Shown: one piece after another, positions 8,776-17,096 of the stretch
Layout of the letters: every line of letters starts with the position of its first letter
How positions within the stretch are numbered: position 1 is the stretch's first letter
Assembly: GCF_006402735.1 (NCBI RefSeq)
Contig: NZ_CP017174.1
Span: forward strand, 1 to 64,000
Length of the DNA stretch: 64,000 bases
Reading direction: 5' to 3'
DNA from: Myxococcus xanthus
GTDB lineage: Bacteria > Myxococcota > Myxococcia > Myxococcales > Myxococcaceae
The notes under the pieces: model-generated
What the model was told of the DNA's origin: nothing
The model's database searches: none
What the model saw: only the letters and a program-made list of their open reading frames with translations
Made by a program: the position numbers and the translations under genes

Positions 8776-10292
8776 TGCGCCGCCTCTTCTCCGCCCTGCT
8801 CGTCACCACGCTGGCCTCCTGCGCCAGCAACCCGAAGCCCGCGCCGGCCAATCCGGACTCGCCCGCGCTGGGAGAGAAGGCGGCCCCGGCCGAAGCCACG
8901 GCTGACGCCGAGTCCTTCCGCGCCACGCCGCCCCAGCCCGGCAAGGCGCCGGACCTGGTGCTGCCCACCTTCCAGAGCGCGAAGCTGGACAACGGCATCA
9001 CCGTGCTGGTGAGCACGCGGCGGGAGCTGCCGCTCGTGTTCGCGGGCGTGGCCTTCGCCGCGGGCAGCGCGCAGGACCCCAAGGGCAAGGAAGGGCTCGC
9101 CGAGCTGACGTACCGCATGCTGCTGGAAGGCGCGGGCAAGCGGGACACGGTGCTCTTGGACAACGCCTTCGCCGACCTGGGTGTGTCACCCGCCATGGAC
9201 GTGCAGGCGGACGGCGCGCAGGTGGGCGTGCGCGTGCTGACGCGCAACCTGGACGCGGCCATGGCCCTGCTGTCGGACGTGGTGCTGCGGCCCACCTTCA
9301 GCCCCAAGGCCTTCGAGCGGCGCAAGAAGCAGCAGCTGGCGGACCTGGTGCGCGCGATGGGGCAGCCCGGCGTGCTGGCGCAGATGGCCTACCTGGAGGC
9401 CGTGTTCGGGTTGCAGCACCCCTACGGGCACCTCCCCGACGGCACGCCCGCGTCCGTGCAGTCGCTCACCCTGGCGGACGTGATGGGCTTCTACCAGAAG
9501 CACACCGGCCCCAAGGCCCAGGCGATCATCCTCACAGGTGACATCAGCCTGGAAGAAGGGGTGGCCCTGGCGAAGCGGCACTTCAGCTGGTCGAAGAACA
9601 AGGCCACGCCGCCGCCGCCGCCGCCGGCCACGAAGGCCCCGCCGCGTCAGCAGGTGTACGTGGTGCCCAAGCCGGGCCTGGACCAGACGCTGCTGCTGGT
9701 GGGCCGCGCTGGCATCGCCGCGGGGAACCCGGACGAGTATCCGCTGGAGCTGGCCACCACCGTGTTCGGTGGCTTCTTCGGCAGCCGGCTCAACATGAAC
9801 CTGCGGGAGAACAAGGGCTACAGCTACGGCGCGGGCGCCAGCCTCTCTCCACGCCTGGGCGTGGGGCCGCTCACCGCGTACAGCTCCGTGCGCCAGGACG
9901 TGACGGGCCCGGCCTTGAGCGAGGTGATGAACGAGCTGACGGGCCTGACGAACCGGCCCATCACCGCCGAGGAACTGGAGGCCGCGCGCGAGGGCCTCAT
10001 CCGCGCCTTCCCGGGCGCCTTCGAGTCCGTGGAGGGCCTGGGCGCCAGCGCCGCGGCGCTCTTCATCACCCGCCGCCCGCTGGACGAGTTCAACCGCACC
10101 GTGGAGGGCCTGCGCGACGCCAGCGCCGCGGAGGTGCAGCGCATGGCCGAGCAGTACCTGGACCCGGCCATGATGCAGATTGTCCTCGTGGGTGACCCGG
10201 CGACCATCCAGGAGCAGGTGACGCCGCTCGGCCTGGGCAAGCTGGTGCCCATCGAGCCGGATGAAGCACCGGTGCCACGCGCGGCGAAGTAG
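8775..10292 (+). CDS. M16-like lipoprotein lacking zinc ligands (pseudo-subunit)
   Basis: 505 residues. The N-terminus [18 protein letters not shown] has a lipobox (LASC), so it is probably lipid-anchored. The M16 fold is clear (residues about 60-480), but the position of H-x-x-E-H reads GLAELTYRM, so both zinc histidines are missing and the subunit should be inactive. A Gly-rich substrate-loop region is present ([14 protein letters not shown] near residue 350). A run of seven Pro codons at 9609-9629 joins the two halves. It is coupled by a TGATG overlap to the catalytic subunit, which supports a catalytic/regulatory pair. Confidence 0.93.
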   Translation: MRRLFSALLVTTLASCASNPKPAPANPDSPALGEKAAPAEATADAESFRATPPQPGKAPDLVLPTFQSAKLDNGITVLVSTRRELPLVFAGVAFAAGSAQDPKGKEGLAELTYRMLLEGAGKRDTVLLDNAFADLGVSPAMDVQADGAQVGVRVLTRNLDAAMALLSDVVLRPTFSPKAFERRKKQQLADLVRAMGQPGVLAQMAYLEAVFGLQHPYGHLPDGTPASVQSLTLADVMGFYQKHTGPKAQAIILTGDISLEEGVALAKRHFSWSKNKATPPPPPPATKAPPRQQVYVVPKPGLDQTLLLVGRAGIAAGNPDEYPLELATTVFGGFFGSRLNMNLRENKGYSYGAGASLSPRLGVGPLTAYSSVRQDVTGPALSEVMNELTGLTNRPITAEELEAAREGLIRAFPGAFESVEGLGASAAALFITRRPLDEFNRTVEGLRDASAAEVQRMAEQYLDPAMMQIVLVGDPATIQEQVTPLGLGKLVPIEPDEAPVPRAAK

Positions 10293-10308
10293 CACGCAGG
10301 CAGTCATC

Positions 10309-10351
10309 CCGGGCCGTGGTGGCGAGACATTGCTCGCGGGCCACGGCCCGG
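10309..10351. terminator. long bidirectional hairpin
   Basis: CCGGGCCGTGG at 10309-10319 pairs perfectly with CCACGGCCCGG at 10341-10351. An inner GCGAG/CTCGC pair extends the stem. It lies between the convergent M16 operon and the small acidic protein gene and probably ends both transcripts. Confidence 0.7.
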
Positions 10352-10397
10352 TGTTTCACGGGGTACGAGGTCCGAAGGTCCGGGCCTCCCCTGCGGC

Positions 10398-10706
10398 TCA
10401 GCGGTTGCGCGCCTCGTCTTCCTCGTCGGAGACCTGCCGCTCCTCGGCTCGCTCGCGGCCCCTGCGCTCGCGCTCCAGTTCGTCCGCCTCGTCGATGGGG
10501 CTGCGGATGTCGGGGACGTAGCCGCCCACCTCGGTGTCACTGTCCAGGGCGAACTTCTGCTCGCGGGTGTCGCGGATGGAGTCCGCGGAGTACAGCGGCA
10601 GGGTGTCGTCGGCTTCCAGTCCCCGCTCCACGCGGTCCGGCGCATAGGGAGGCTTCTTCGCGGCCTCCTTGCCTCCCGTGTACGGGTCGTACTTCCTGTT
10701 CGGCAT
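10398..10706 (-). CDS. small acidic hypothetical protein
   Basis: 102 residues, hydrophilic, no signal peptide or membrane segment. The N-terminal part (MPNRKYDPYTGGKEAAKKPP) is basic and low in hydrophobics. The C-terminal 45 residues are dense in Glu, Asp and Arg (DELERERRGRERAEERQ) and could form a charged helix or be disordered. The start ATG at 10706 follows GAGGAGCG. I recognise no domain. Conservation is likely restricted to Myxococcota, which is inference. Confidence 0.65.
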   Translation of the reverse strand: MPNRKYDPYTGGKEAAKKPPYAPDRVERGLEADDTLPLYSADSIRDTREQKFALDSDTEVGGYVPDIRSPIDEADELERERRGRERAEERQVSDEEDEARNR

Positions 10707-10882
10707 GGTGCGCTCCTCGTCGAAGTGGGTACCGCTCCGAAGCTGAATGTCGGAGCGCGCTCCCTGCGCACCAAGGTCCCCGCGGAGGGCCGGGGGCACG
10801 CCCGACCGCCCGGCTCACGAGGAAGGTGGGGACGCCCGGAGGCATCCCCAAGTTGCCCACAGCTGAGCCATCCACCGCCGCG

Positions 10883-10954
10883 TCACTTCCCGAGGAAGTC
10901 GATCAACGCCGCGTGGAACTTCTCCGGCGCCTCGGGGTGGAGAGACGTCTGTAG
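10883..10954 (-). pseudogene. C-terminal remnant of an alpha/beta hydrolase
   Basis: On the minus strand the last 20 codons before a TGA read LHPEAPEKFHAALIDFLGK. This closely resembles the usual end of alpha/beta-hydrolase proteins (catalytic-His region, then ...P-E-x-F-x-A-A-L-x-D-F-L). Upstream the frame degenerates and meets a stop after about 18 further codons. No hydrolase body, start codon or oxyanion motif is present. The remnant lies in a 299-base gap between two intact genes, consistent with deletion of most of a former gene. Confidence 0.6.
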
Positions 10955-11005
10955 AGCGAAGGAGGCGCGGGCGCAGGCCGTTCGACGCGGGTCCGGAAGA
11001 TTCGT

Positions 11006-12241
11006 CTACGCGCCGGCGCCGTCGAAGCGCCGCGGGCGCAGCAGCCGCAGCGTCAGCACCAGCGCGAGGAACAGCACACTGGCGCTCACGGTGACGAAGC
11101 GCACGCCCATCCGGTCGGCCAGGGCGCCCAGGCCCCACACGCCCGCCGCGTATGCGCCGCCGAGCACCATGCTGTACAGGCTGCTCATGCGCGCCTGCAG
11201 TTCACGAGGCACGCGCGACTGGCAGTACGCGTGCATCCCGCTCATCAGCATCATGTAGTTGGCGCCGAGCACGAAGATGACGGCGGCGGCCACCTGCAGC
11301 GTGGGCGACAGCCAGTACAGCGTGGACACGCCGCCAATGGACATCGCCACGAGGCCCAGCAGCTTGCGCTGGCCCAGCTTGTCCACGAGCGTACCCACCA
11401 GCAACGCCGCCGTCACCGCGCCCGCGCCCTGGCAGGTGACGAGCAGCGACGTGGCCGCCGCGCCCTGGCCGAACACGCGGATGGCGAACACCGGCACCAG
11501 GCCGATGAAGGGCGCCACCAGGGCCGCGACCAGCAGCGTGCCCCACAGCATCAGCGAGATTTCCGAATCGCCCCGCGCCACGGAGAAGCCGTGGGCAATC
11601 TGCCGCCACAGGCCCTGCGTGGCCTTCGCCGTCGTCCGCGTCAGCGTCTTCACCTGCGACAGCGCCACCAACACCGCGACGAAGGACAGCGTGTTGATGA
11701 GCAGCGCCCAGGACGTCCCACCCATGCTCAGCACCAGCGCGGCCAGCGCCGGACCGATGATGCGCCCCAGGTTGAACTGCGCCGAGTTGAGGCTCATGGC
11801 GCTGTGCAAGTCACGGGGCGGCACGAGCTCCGCGAGCATCGCCGCGAAGGCGGGATTGATGAGCGTGCTGGCGCAGCCGTGGACGAAGGAAATGACGGCC
11901 ACGACGGGAACGCTGAGCCGGTGCGTGAAGGCCAGCGTCGTCAACACGCCCGCGAGCACCAACTGCACCACCGTGCCCAGCGCGACGTAGGCGCGACGGT
12001 CGAAACGGTCCGCGAGCGCGCCGCCCACCGGCGACAGCACCACGGCGGGAAGGAAGGTGAGGGCGACGATGCCACCCGTCCACTCGGCGCGGCCCGTGGC
12101 CTCGGTGACGTACACGCCCATGGCCACCGTCTCCATCCAGGTGCCGATGGTGGAGACCAGGGCTCCCACCCAGACCGCGAAGTAGCCGGGGTGGTCGAAG
12201 GCGCGAAGCGAGGAGAGACGTGGCAGTCGAAGGGCGCGCAC
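11006..12241 (-). CDS. MFS transporter, enterobactin-exporter (EntS/MFS_3) type
   Basis: 411 residues with twelve predicted hydrophobic helices. Features of the MFS_3 subgroup are visible: an N-terminal FAVWVGALVSTIGTWMETVA segment, the loop motif GGALADRFDRR between helices 2 and 3, and the equivalent VGTLVDKLGQRK between helices 8 and 9. These proteins export siderophores or other small molecules by proton antiport. The substrate cannot be inferred, as no siderophore genes are nearby. The start is GTG at 12241, with AAAGG eight bases upstream. It stands alone between a hydrolase remnant and the CapA-like gene. Confidence 0.92.
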   Translation of the reverse strand: MRALRLPRLSSLRAFDHPGYFAVWVGALVSTIGTWMETVAMGVYVTEATGRAEWTGGIVALTFLPAVVLSPVGGALADRFDRRAYVALGTVVQLVLAGVLTTLAFTHRLSVPVVAVISFVHGCASTLINPAFAAMLAELVPPRDLHSAMSLNSAQFNLGRIIGPALAALVLSMGGTSWALLINTLSFVAVLVALSQVKTLTRTTAKATQGLWRQIAHGFSVARGDSEISLMLWGTLLVAALVAPFIGLVPVFAIRVFGQGAAATSLLVTCQGAGAVTAALLVGTLVDKLGQRKLLGLVAMSIGGVSTLYWLSPTLQVAAAVIFVLGANYMMLMSGMHAYCQSRVPRELQARMSSLYSMVLGGAYAAGVWGLGALADRMGVRFVTVSASVLFLALVLTLRLLRPRRFDGAGA

Positions 12242-12404
12242 GGCAGGGACCTTTGTATCCCGGAGCCGTGCGACATGCCTGTAGGGGCCGGCAGTTGCTT
12301 TGAGTCGCTATGACGGAAGCTGGGACACATCCAGCAGCCGCGCTTCAGCCCGGGCTCGAGGTCCGTGAAGCACCCACACGCCGCCGTGCGCACGAGACGA
12401 CGTG

Positions 12405-14027
12405 TCAGCGCCGCGCACGGTCCAGCAAGGAGACAGGGCCCTTGCCGCGGACCTTCACGGTGCCGTCGTCGGAGATGCGCGCACCCGTCTCCGGGAAGTC
12501 GTCCGCGGTGAGGTCACGGACCGCCTTGATGACGGCGCCCTTCGGGTCCGGCACGGCGATGCCCCTGTCCACCTGCTTCGTGGGGAGGATGCGGCCCGAC
12601 GTGAAGTCGCCGTCGCGGTTCAGCTCGACCTCCAGCACCATGCCCAGGCCCTGCGGACCGCGCAGGTTGAACCGGCCATAGGTGGCGAAGTTGCCCAGCG
12701 AGTAGGCGATGAGCCGGCCCTTGTAGAACTCCATGCCACGCACCACGTGCGGACCATGGCCGATGACCAGGTGCGCGCCCGCGTCCACCACCGCGCGCGA
12801 GAAGGCACGCAAATCGCCCCGGTCCTCGCCGTAGAACTTCTCCCGGCCCTTGGGCACGTGCAGCGCCTTGCTGCCCTCCGCGCCGCCGTGGAACGACACG
12901 ATGACGATGTCGTGCTCGGCCGCGGCCACGCGCACCAGCCCCGTCGCCGTGGTCAGGTTGTTGAGGTGGTTGCACGACGGCGACGTGTGGAACGCCACCA
13001 TGCCGATAAGCAGGCCATTGCGCTCCACCGTGGCCACCGTGCCCGGCGCGCCGCTCCACGCGATGCCCAGCGCGTCGAGCGTGGACTCCGTCGCGCGGCG
13101 GCACTCCTCGCCGAAGTCACCCGAGTGGTTGTTGGCCGTGGACGCCAGGTCCACTCCGGCCTCCTTCAGGTACTGGCCGTACTCGGTGGGCGAGCGGAAC
13201 GCGTAGCAGTTGCTCGACGAGCGGCACTTCTTCGTCTCACCCGTGTCGCACAGCGGCCCTTCCAGGTTGATGAAGGTGAGGTCCGCGTCCTCCAGCAGCG
13301 GACGCACGCCGGCAATCACGCTGCCCGCGCCATCGGGAGGCAGGTGGCCTTCGGGCACGGTGGTGCCCAGCATGACGTCACCCACCGCGCGGATGCGCAC
13401 CTTCGCGCCGGCCGGCGGGGGAGGGCGGTTGATGAGCTGCGGCCCCTGCGACAGCTTCGCCTGGAGCATGGCCTGCCCACGGGCCTGAGCCAGCGCGCCC
13501 TCGAGGTCCGGGTGGTCCGGCTGGAGCTTCTGTACCTCGGACCACTGGGTAAAGGCCTCCGCCCACTGGTTCTCCATCGAGTGCGCCCAGCCCAGCTCCC
13601 AGCGGCAGTCCACGCGTGAGGGCGCGGCCTCCACGCAGGCGGACAGCTGGGTGATGGCCGTGGGTGCGTCCTTCGCTTGGAGGGCTTCCATGCCTCGGGC
13701 GTAGCTCGTGTCCGGGTCGGCCAGCGGAGTGGCGCTCTTGCCCATGGCCAGGGCCGCGGCGCGCAGGGCGGCGGCACCGGCCTCCGCGGCGGCACGGCCC
13801 AGGTCCAGCACCGCGCCGGAGTCACCGGCGCGGGGGTAGGCGTTGAGGTCCGTGATGACGGTTTCCGGCGCGGGCGCAGTGCCCTGGGAATCTGGGCCCT
13901 GGGTAGAGCTCGAATCGGCGTTGGGGCCTTGCGAGGGAGAGACGTGCTGGGCGGGGGCGGACTCACGCGCCGAAGCAGCACCCGGCGTGGTGGCGAGCGC
14001 CATCAAGAGGAAGACGGACGAGGGCAT
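12405..14027 (-). CDS. CapA family (PGA_cap) protein with N-terminal tetratricopeptide-like region
   Basis: 540 residues. A signal peptide (MPSSVFLLMALATTPGAASA) precedes a low-complexity Ser/Pro stretch. Residues about 100-190 look like two TPR-type helix pairs (YARGMEALQAKDAPTAITQL). From about residue 220 to the end is a PGA_cap metallophosphatase-like domain: RAVGDVMLGTT, NLEGPLCDTG, TANNHSGDFGEECR, SFHGGAEGS and GHGPHVVRGMEFYKGRLIAY. CapA/PgsA proteins take part in poly-gamma-glutamate capsule synthesis or transport, but no capB/capC genes are nearby, so the role here is open. ATG at 14027 is preferred to an upstream ATG without a signal peptide. Confidence 0.88.
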   Translation of the reverse strand: MPSSVFLLMALATTPGAASARESAPAQHVSPSQGPNADSSSTQGPDSQGTAPAPETVITDLNAYPRAGDSGAVLDLGRAAAEAGAAALRAAALAMGKSATPLADPDTSYARGMEALQAKDAPTAITQLSACVEAAPSRVDCRWELGWAHSMENQWAEAFTQWSEVQKLQPDHPDLEGALAQARGQAMLQAKLSQGPQLINRPPPPAGAKVRIRAVGDVMLGTTVPEGHLPPDGAGSVIAGVRPLLEDADLTFINLEGPLCDTGETKKCRSSSNCYAFRSPTEYGQYLKEAGVDLASTANNHSGDFGEECRRATESTLDALGIAWSGAPGTVATVERNGLLIGMVAFHTSPSCNHLNNLTTATGLVRVAAAEHDIVIVSFHGGAEGSKALHVPKGREKFYGEDRGDLRAFSRAVVDAGAHLVIGHGPHVVRGMEFYKGRLIAYSLGNFATYGRFNLRGPQGLGMVLEVELNRDGDFTSGRILPTKQVDRGIAVPDPKGAVIKAVRDLTADDFPETGARISDDGTVKVRGKGPVSLLDRARR

Positions 14028-14159
14028 GTCCCGCCATTCTAGGGGCCCTCCTGGGATTCTGTGACAGGGGAGATGACCTCGCCCTGCCTGGCAGCCGGAC
14101 AGGCGACACACACCTCATCGGTCAGGGTGATGGGATGTGTGTCGCGGCGCGGCCTCGGT

Positions 14160-14666
14160 TCAACCCAGCACGTCGAGCAGCACCGAACGACGGCGCTGGC
14201 GCGGCAGAAACCGCAGCCGCCGCAGCTCCTTGCGCTTCACCCGGTGCTCGATGGCGCTGTGGACGGAGAGCGGACCCGGGCCTCGCAGCAGCAGGCCGAG
14301 CGCGATGGCTCCCAGCGCCAGGTTGAACTCGTAGCCGCCCTTCGTGTTGTCGAAGCCCTTGGAGCCATGGACCTTGGCCACGGCGATGGCTTGCGTGACG
14401 AGGACGGCCAGCGCGGCGGGGCGCGTGGCGATGCCCAGGATGGAGCTCACGCCCACGAGCAGCTCCACCATCCCCGTGGCGATGACCCAGGGCTTGCCTG
14501 GCTTGAAACCCAACTGCTCGAACAAGCCCGCGTGTTGCGCGGTGCCCTCGGGGCGGAGCTTGGACACGCCATGCACCAACATCGTCGACCCGAGCGACAG
14601 GCGCGGGGGCAGCAGGGCCGCTGCCTTCAGGATGCTCGGTTGCTTGGTCAGGGTCGCCACGTTCAT
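14160..14666 (-). CDS. DoxX family membrane protein
   Basis: 168 residues with four hydrophobic helices. The DoxX pattern is seen in SLGSTMLVHGVSKL, then AGLFEQLGFKPGKPWVI, GMVELLVGVSSILGIATRPAA and an end helix GAIALGLLLRGPG. The tail is strongly basic (RVKRKELRRLRFLPRQRRR), which is unusual for the family and could bind lipid head groups or nucleic acid. DoxX proteins are quinone- or redox-linked membrane proteins of poorly defined function. ATG at 14666 has AGGAG eight bases upstream, which rules out the longer reading frame. It is divergent from the PEGA-like gene. Confidence 0.88.
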   Translation of the reverse strand: MNVATLTKQPSILKAAALLPPRLSLGSTMLVHGVSKLRPEGTAQHAGLFEQLGFKPGKPWVIATGMVELLVGVSSILGIATRPAALAVLVTQAIAVAKVHGSKGFDNTKGGYEFNLALGAIALGLLLRGPGPLSVHSAIEHRVKRKELRRLRFLPRQRRRSVLLDVLG

Positions 14667-14880
14667 ACCTGCCACTCCTTGGATGGGCCGGGGCCGTTGC
14701 CGGAAACCTGGGTAGGTTGGGCCCGGCATGGGCGCATGGCACGCCGCGGCGATTCCGCCTCGCTTGCCCGGTGGGCATACTGCCGGCCCCAAGGGGCCTG
14801 CCTCATGAAGCGGGACTAGACCCGCATCCCTGGGGCGGGCCCCGCGTGAATACCCACTGGTACGAGGCAGTCACCCCGTC

Positions 14881-15801
14881 ATGTCCCTCCGCTGGCCGCT
14901 CCTGTCCCTGTCGTTGTTGGTGTCTGCTCCGGCGCTCGCGGTCGACGGCGTCGCCGTCCGGGTCCGCTGCACGGAGAAGTGCACGGTGGTGCTGGATGGA
15001 AAGAACGGGTTCCGGGTGAATGACACCACCTGGGAGTTCAAGGGCATCACGCCGGGCAACCGGAGGCTCGACGCCACGGGCGTGCTGAGCCGTCCGCTCG
15101 CCGGCAGCTTCGTGGTCATCCCGGACGTGGCGACGGCGGACGTCTTCCTGGCCAGCAACAAGCGCATCATCATCGAGCCCGGCAGCTCCACCATGCCCGG
15201 CACACCGGAGTGGGCCGAGCCGAGACCTCCCGCGCCAGCCTCCACGTCGAAGGCGCCGAGCGTGGCCACCGTGAAGTGCCAGGACGACTGCACGGTGCTA
15301 CTCGATGGGAAGCGAGGGGTCCGCCGGGACAACAGGACCTGGGAGTTCCGCGACGTGGCGCCTGGCCAGCGGCGCGTGGAAGGCAGCGGTGGCGTCTTCA
15401 ACCGGCGGCAGTTCGTGGGCTACGTGGAGGTACCGGGTGGCTCCGAAGTCACCATCCAGGGGGACTCCAAGGGCCACGTGACGCTCACGGAGCAGAAGGA
15501 CCTGGAGGCGACGAGGCAGCCCCAGGCGAGCGTCGCATTGACCTCCCTTGTCCACGTGCGCTGCACGAAGCCGTGCACCGTGACGCTGGACGGGCAGCGC
15601 CGGGGCACGAGCAACGCGACGAACCTGAGCCTCCGCGACGTGCCACCCGGGGAACATGCGCTGGAGGTGGACTTCACGGTGGGCGGGAAGCTGCGGCGCT
15701 CGACGCTGGCGGTGCCCGCGGGCCACGAGCTGTTCGTCACCGCGTCCGAGGAGCACGGCATCCAGGTGACGAACACGAAGCCGCTCACGGGCACGCCGTA
15801 G
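14881..15801 (+). CDS. secreted protein with three PEGA-like repeats
   Basis: 306 residues with a clear signal peptide ending ALAVDG. Three repeated beta modules follow, each opening with a paired cysteine (RCTEKCTVVLDG, KCQDDCTVLLDG, RCTKPCTVTLDG) and then a PEGA-like strand pattern with P-G-x-x-R/H. Modules 1 and 2 share WEF(K/R) and GITPG/DVAPG. PEGA domains are extracellular or envelope beta modules, usually at the end of surface proteins or kinases. The Cys pairs could form disulfides after export. The function is unknown. The stop lies 16 bases from the convergent methyltransferase gene. Confidence 0.78.
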   Translation: MSLRWPLLSLSLLVSAPALAVDGVAVRVRCTEKCTVVLDGKNGFRVNDTTWEFKGITPGNRRLDATGVLSRPLAGSFVVIPDVATADVFLASNKRIIIEPGSSTMPGTPEWAEPRPPAPASTSKAPSVATVKCQDDCTVLLDGKRGVRRDNRTWEFRDVAPGQRRVEGSGGVFNRRQFVGYVEVPGGSEVTIQGDSKGHVTLTEQKDLEATRQPQASVALTSLVHVRCTKPCTVTLDGQRRGTSNATNLSLRDVPPGEHALEVDFTVGGKLRRSTLAVPAGHELFVTASEEHGIQVTNTKPLTGTP

Positions 15802-15817
15802 AGAGACGGCGCGGTTG

Positions 15818-16597
15818 TCAGCGGCTCTCCGCCAGTGGCGGATCCATCAACGCCGCCACCTCCGCGGAGTAGCCCCCGGGCCCTTCGCCATGGACGATGA
15901 GGGGCGGGCGCACGGCGAGGCCCCGGTCCCTGTCTCGCAGGGCATGCACCAGGAAGCGCGTGGCCGGGCCTCCCACGCGCGCGTGGACGAAGCGCAGCAC
16001 GGTGGGGTGGAGCTTCGCCTGGGTCAGCAGGCCCAGCACCTCGGCCACGCGCGCGGCCGGGTACACCAGGCTTACGCCGCCGCCGGGCATCAACGCATAC
16101 CGTGCCGCGGCGACGACGGATGGCGCGTCACACGCCACCTCTGACTTGGACACGGCCCGTTCGTCATCCGGGCTGCGAACCCCCGCGTCGGCCAGGCGGA
16201 AGGGCGGGTTGGACACGACGTGGGCGTACTGTCCGCCGGACACGTGTTCGCGGATCCGTCGCAGGTCCCCGAGCAGCGGGGTGACCTGCGCTTCGCACCC
16301 GTTGAGCACCACTGCGCGCATCAGCCGCGCATGAACGGCGGGCTGGAGCTCCAGGGCATCCACGGGCCCCAGGCCGAACTGCTTCACCAGTAGGAAGGAC
16401 ACCACGCCGCTGCCCGCGCCCAGCTCCAACATCCGCCCGGACTCGTCGACACGTTCGGTGGCCGCGAAGTGGGCCAGCAGCACCGCGTCCAGCGTGAAGC
16501 GGTAGCCCGTCCGCCGCTGAAGCACCCGCACCCCCGCCGTGCCGATGGAGTCGAGCGTTTCGTCCGGGCCGGGCTCGGGCAGGGTGGGTTCAGGCAT
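15818..16597 (-). CDS. tRNA1(Val) (adenine-N6)-methyltransferase-like protein (TrmN6/YfiC type)
   Basis: 259 residues with a Rossmann SAM fold. Motif I LELGAGSGVVS lies near residue 60, an acidic end to strand 2 (DALELQP) follows, and the catalytic motif is SNPPF near residue 130, the N-P-P-F/Y box of N6-adenine methyltransferases. The segment GYRFTLDAVLLAHF at the N-terminus is characteristic of the TrmN6 group that modifies A37 of tRNA1(Val). The actual substrate is inferred from the family. Start ATG at 16597 follows a GGAAAG site. A 12-bp inverted repeat stands just upstream. It forms the left flank of the HipA island, and a degenerate copy of its first 70 bases occurs at 18421-18490. Confidence 0.85.
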   Translation of the reverse strand: MPEPTLPEPGPDETLDSIGTAGVRVLQRRTGYRFTLDAVLLAHFAATERVDESGRMLELGAGSGVVSFLLVKQFGLGPVDALELQPAVHARLMRAVVLNGCEAQVTPLLGDLRRIREHVSGGQYAHVVSNPPFRLADAGVRSPDDERAVSKSEVACDAPSVVAAARYALMPGGGVSLVYPAARVAEVLGLLTQAKLHPTVLRFVHARVGGPATRFLVHALRDRDRGLAVRPPLIVHGEGPGGYSAEVAALMDPPLAESR

Positions 16598-16611
16598 GGG
16601 CTTTCCGCGCG

Positions 16612-16646
16612 GGACAGTCGTCTCCCAGACAAGAAGACGACTGTCC
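16612..16646 (-). promoter_or_regulatory. 12-bp inverted repeat upstream of the methyltransferase gene
   Basis: GGACAGTCGTCT at 16612-16623 is repeated in inverse orientation as AGACGACTGTCC at 16635-16646, with an 11-base loop. It starts 14 bases before the methyltransferase ATG, so it could be a 5'-leader hairpin or an operator. No T tract follows in the direction of that gene. Confidence 0.55.
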
Positions 16647-16704
16647 AGGATGCGGAACACCGAGGCCTACCAGGCAAGCGATTCCTTGGTGGCGGACGGC
16701 CCGT

Positions 16705-16755
16705 TTCTTCAATCTATTGACTCTAACCTCCAACAAACTTCAATAGATTGAAGAA
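16705..16755 (+). promoter_or_regulatory. hipBA operator: two dyads within a 16-bp inverted repeat
   Basis: TTCTTCAATCTATTGA (16705-16720) and its perfect reverse complement (16740-16755) flank a 19-base spacer. Each arm itself contains a dyad TCAAT-N2-ATTGA (16709-16720 and 16740-16751), and their centres are 31 bp apart, about three helical turns. TTGACT at 16717-16722 is a plausible -35 box inside the first dyad. The second dyad runs to the ATG of hipB. This is the layout expected for a HipB-type repressor that autoregulates. Confidence 0.75.
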
Positions 16756-17096
16756 TGCCTCGACAGAATCTGACGAGCGACACGGCGCCTCTCGCGGTGG
16801 TCCGCGCGGCGACACGCCTGGGCCAGAACATCGCGCGGGCTCGGATCCGGCGCGGATTGCGGCAGGTGGATCTCGCGAAGAAGACGGGGCTTGCCCCTGG
16901 CACGCTCAAGCGAATCGAGGAGGGCAGTCTCACAACGGGACTTAGTGCCTACTTCACGGTCCTCTGGGCGCTGGGGCTCGAACAGGAGTTCGATAACCTC
17001 GCCGCTCCGGAACGCGACGAGGAGGGCAAGACGTTGGAGCTGGCACGGCAGCCGCAACGGGTGCGTCTAAAGAAAGGCCTGGATGCGGACTTCTGA
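16755..17096 (+). CDS. hipB: HipB-type antitoxin, XRE helix-turn-helix
   Basis: 113 residues. The XRE helix-turn-helix covers about residues 22-75: LGQNIARARIRRGLRQVDLA, KKTGLAPGTLKRIEEG and SLTTGLSAYFTVLWALGL. The C-terminal 30 residues are charged and likely contact the toxin. In hipBA systems HipB neutralises the HipA kinase and represses the operon. Its stop codon overlaps the start of hipA by 14 bases, which is typical for co-translation. No strong ribosome site precedes the ATG and the operator abuts it, so the message may be nearly leaderless. That is inference. Confidence 0.88.
   Translation: MPRQNLTSDTAPLAVVRAATRLGQNIARARIRRGLRQVDLAKKTGLAPGTLKRIEEGSLTTGLSAYFTVLWALGLEQEFDNLAAPERDEEGKTLELARQPQRVRLKKGLDADF

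Noticed and set aside
9609..9629. A run of repeated proline codons in the second M16 gene
   Set aside because: It is a short in-frame codon repeat in a linker and not evidence for a mobile or unstable element.
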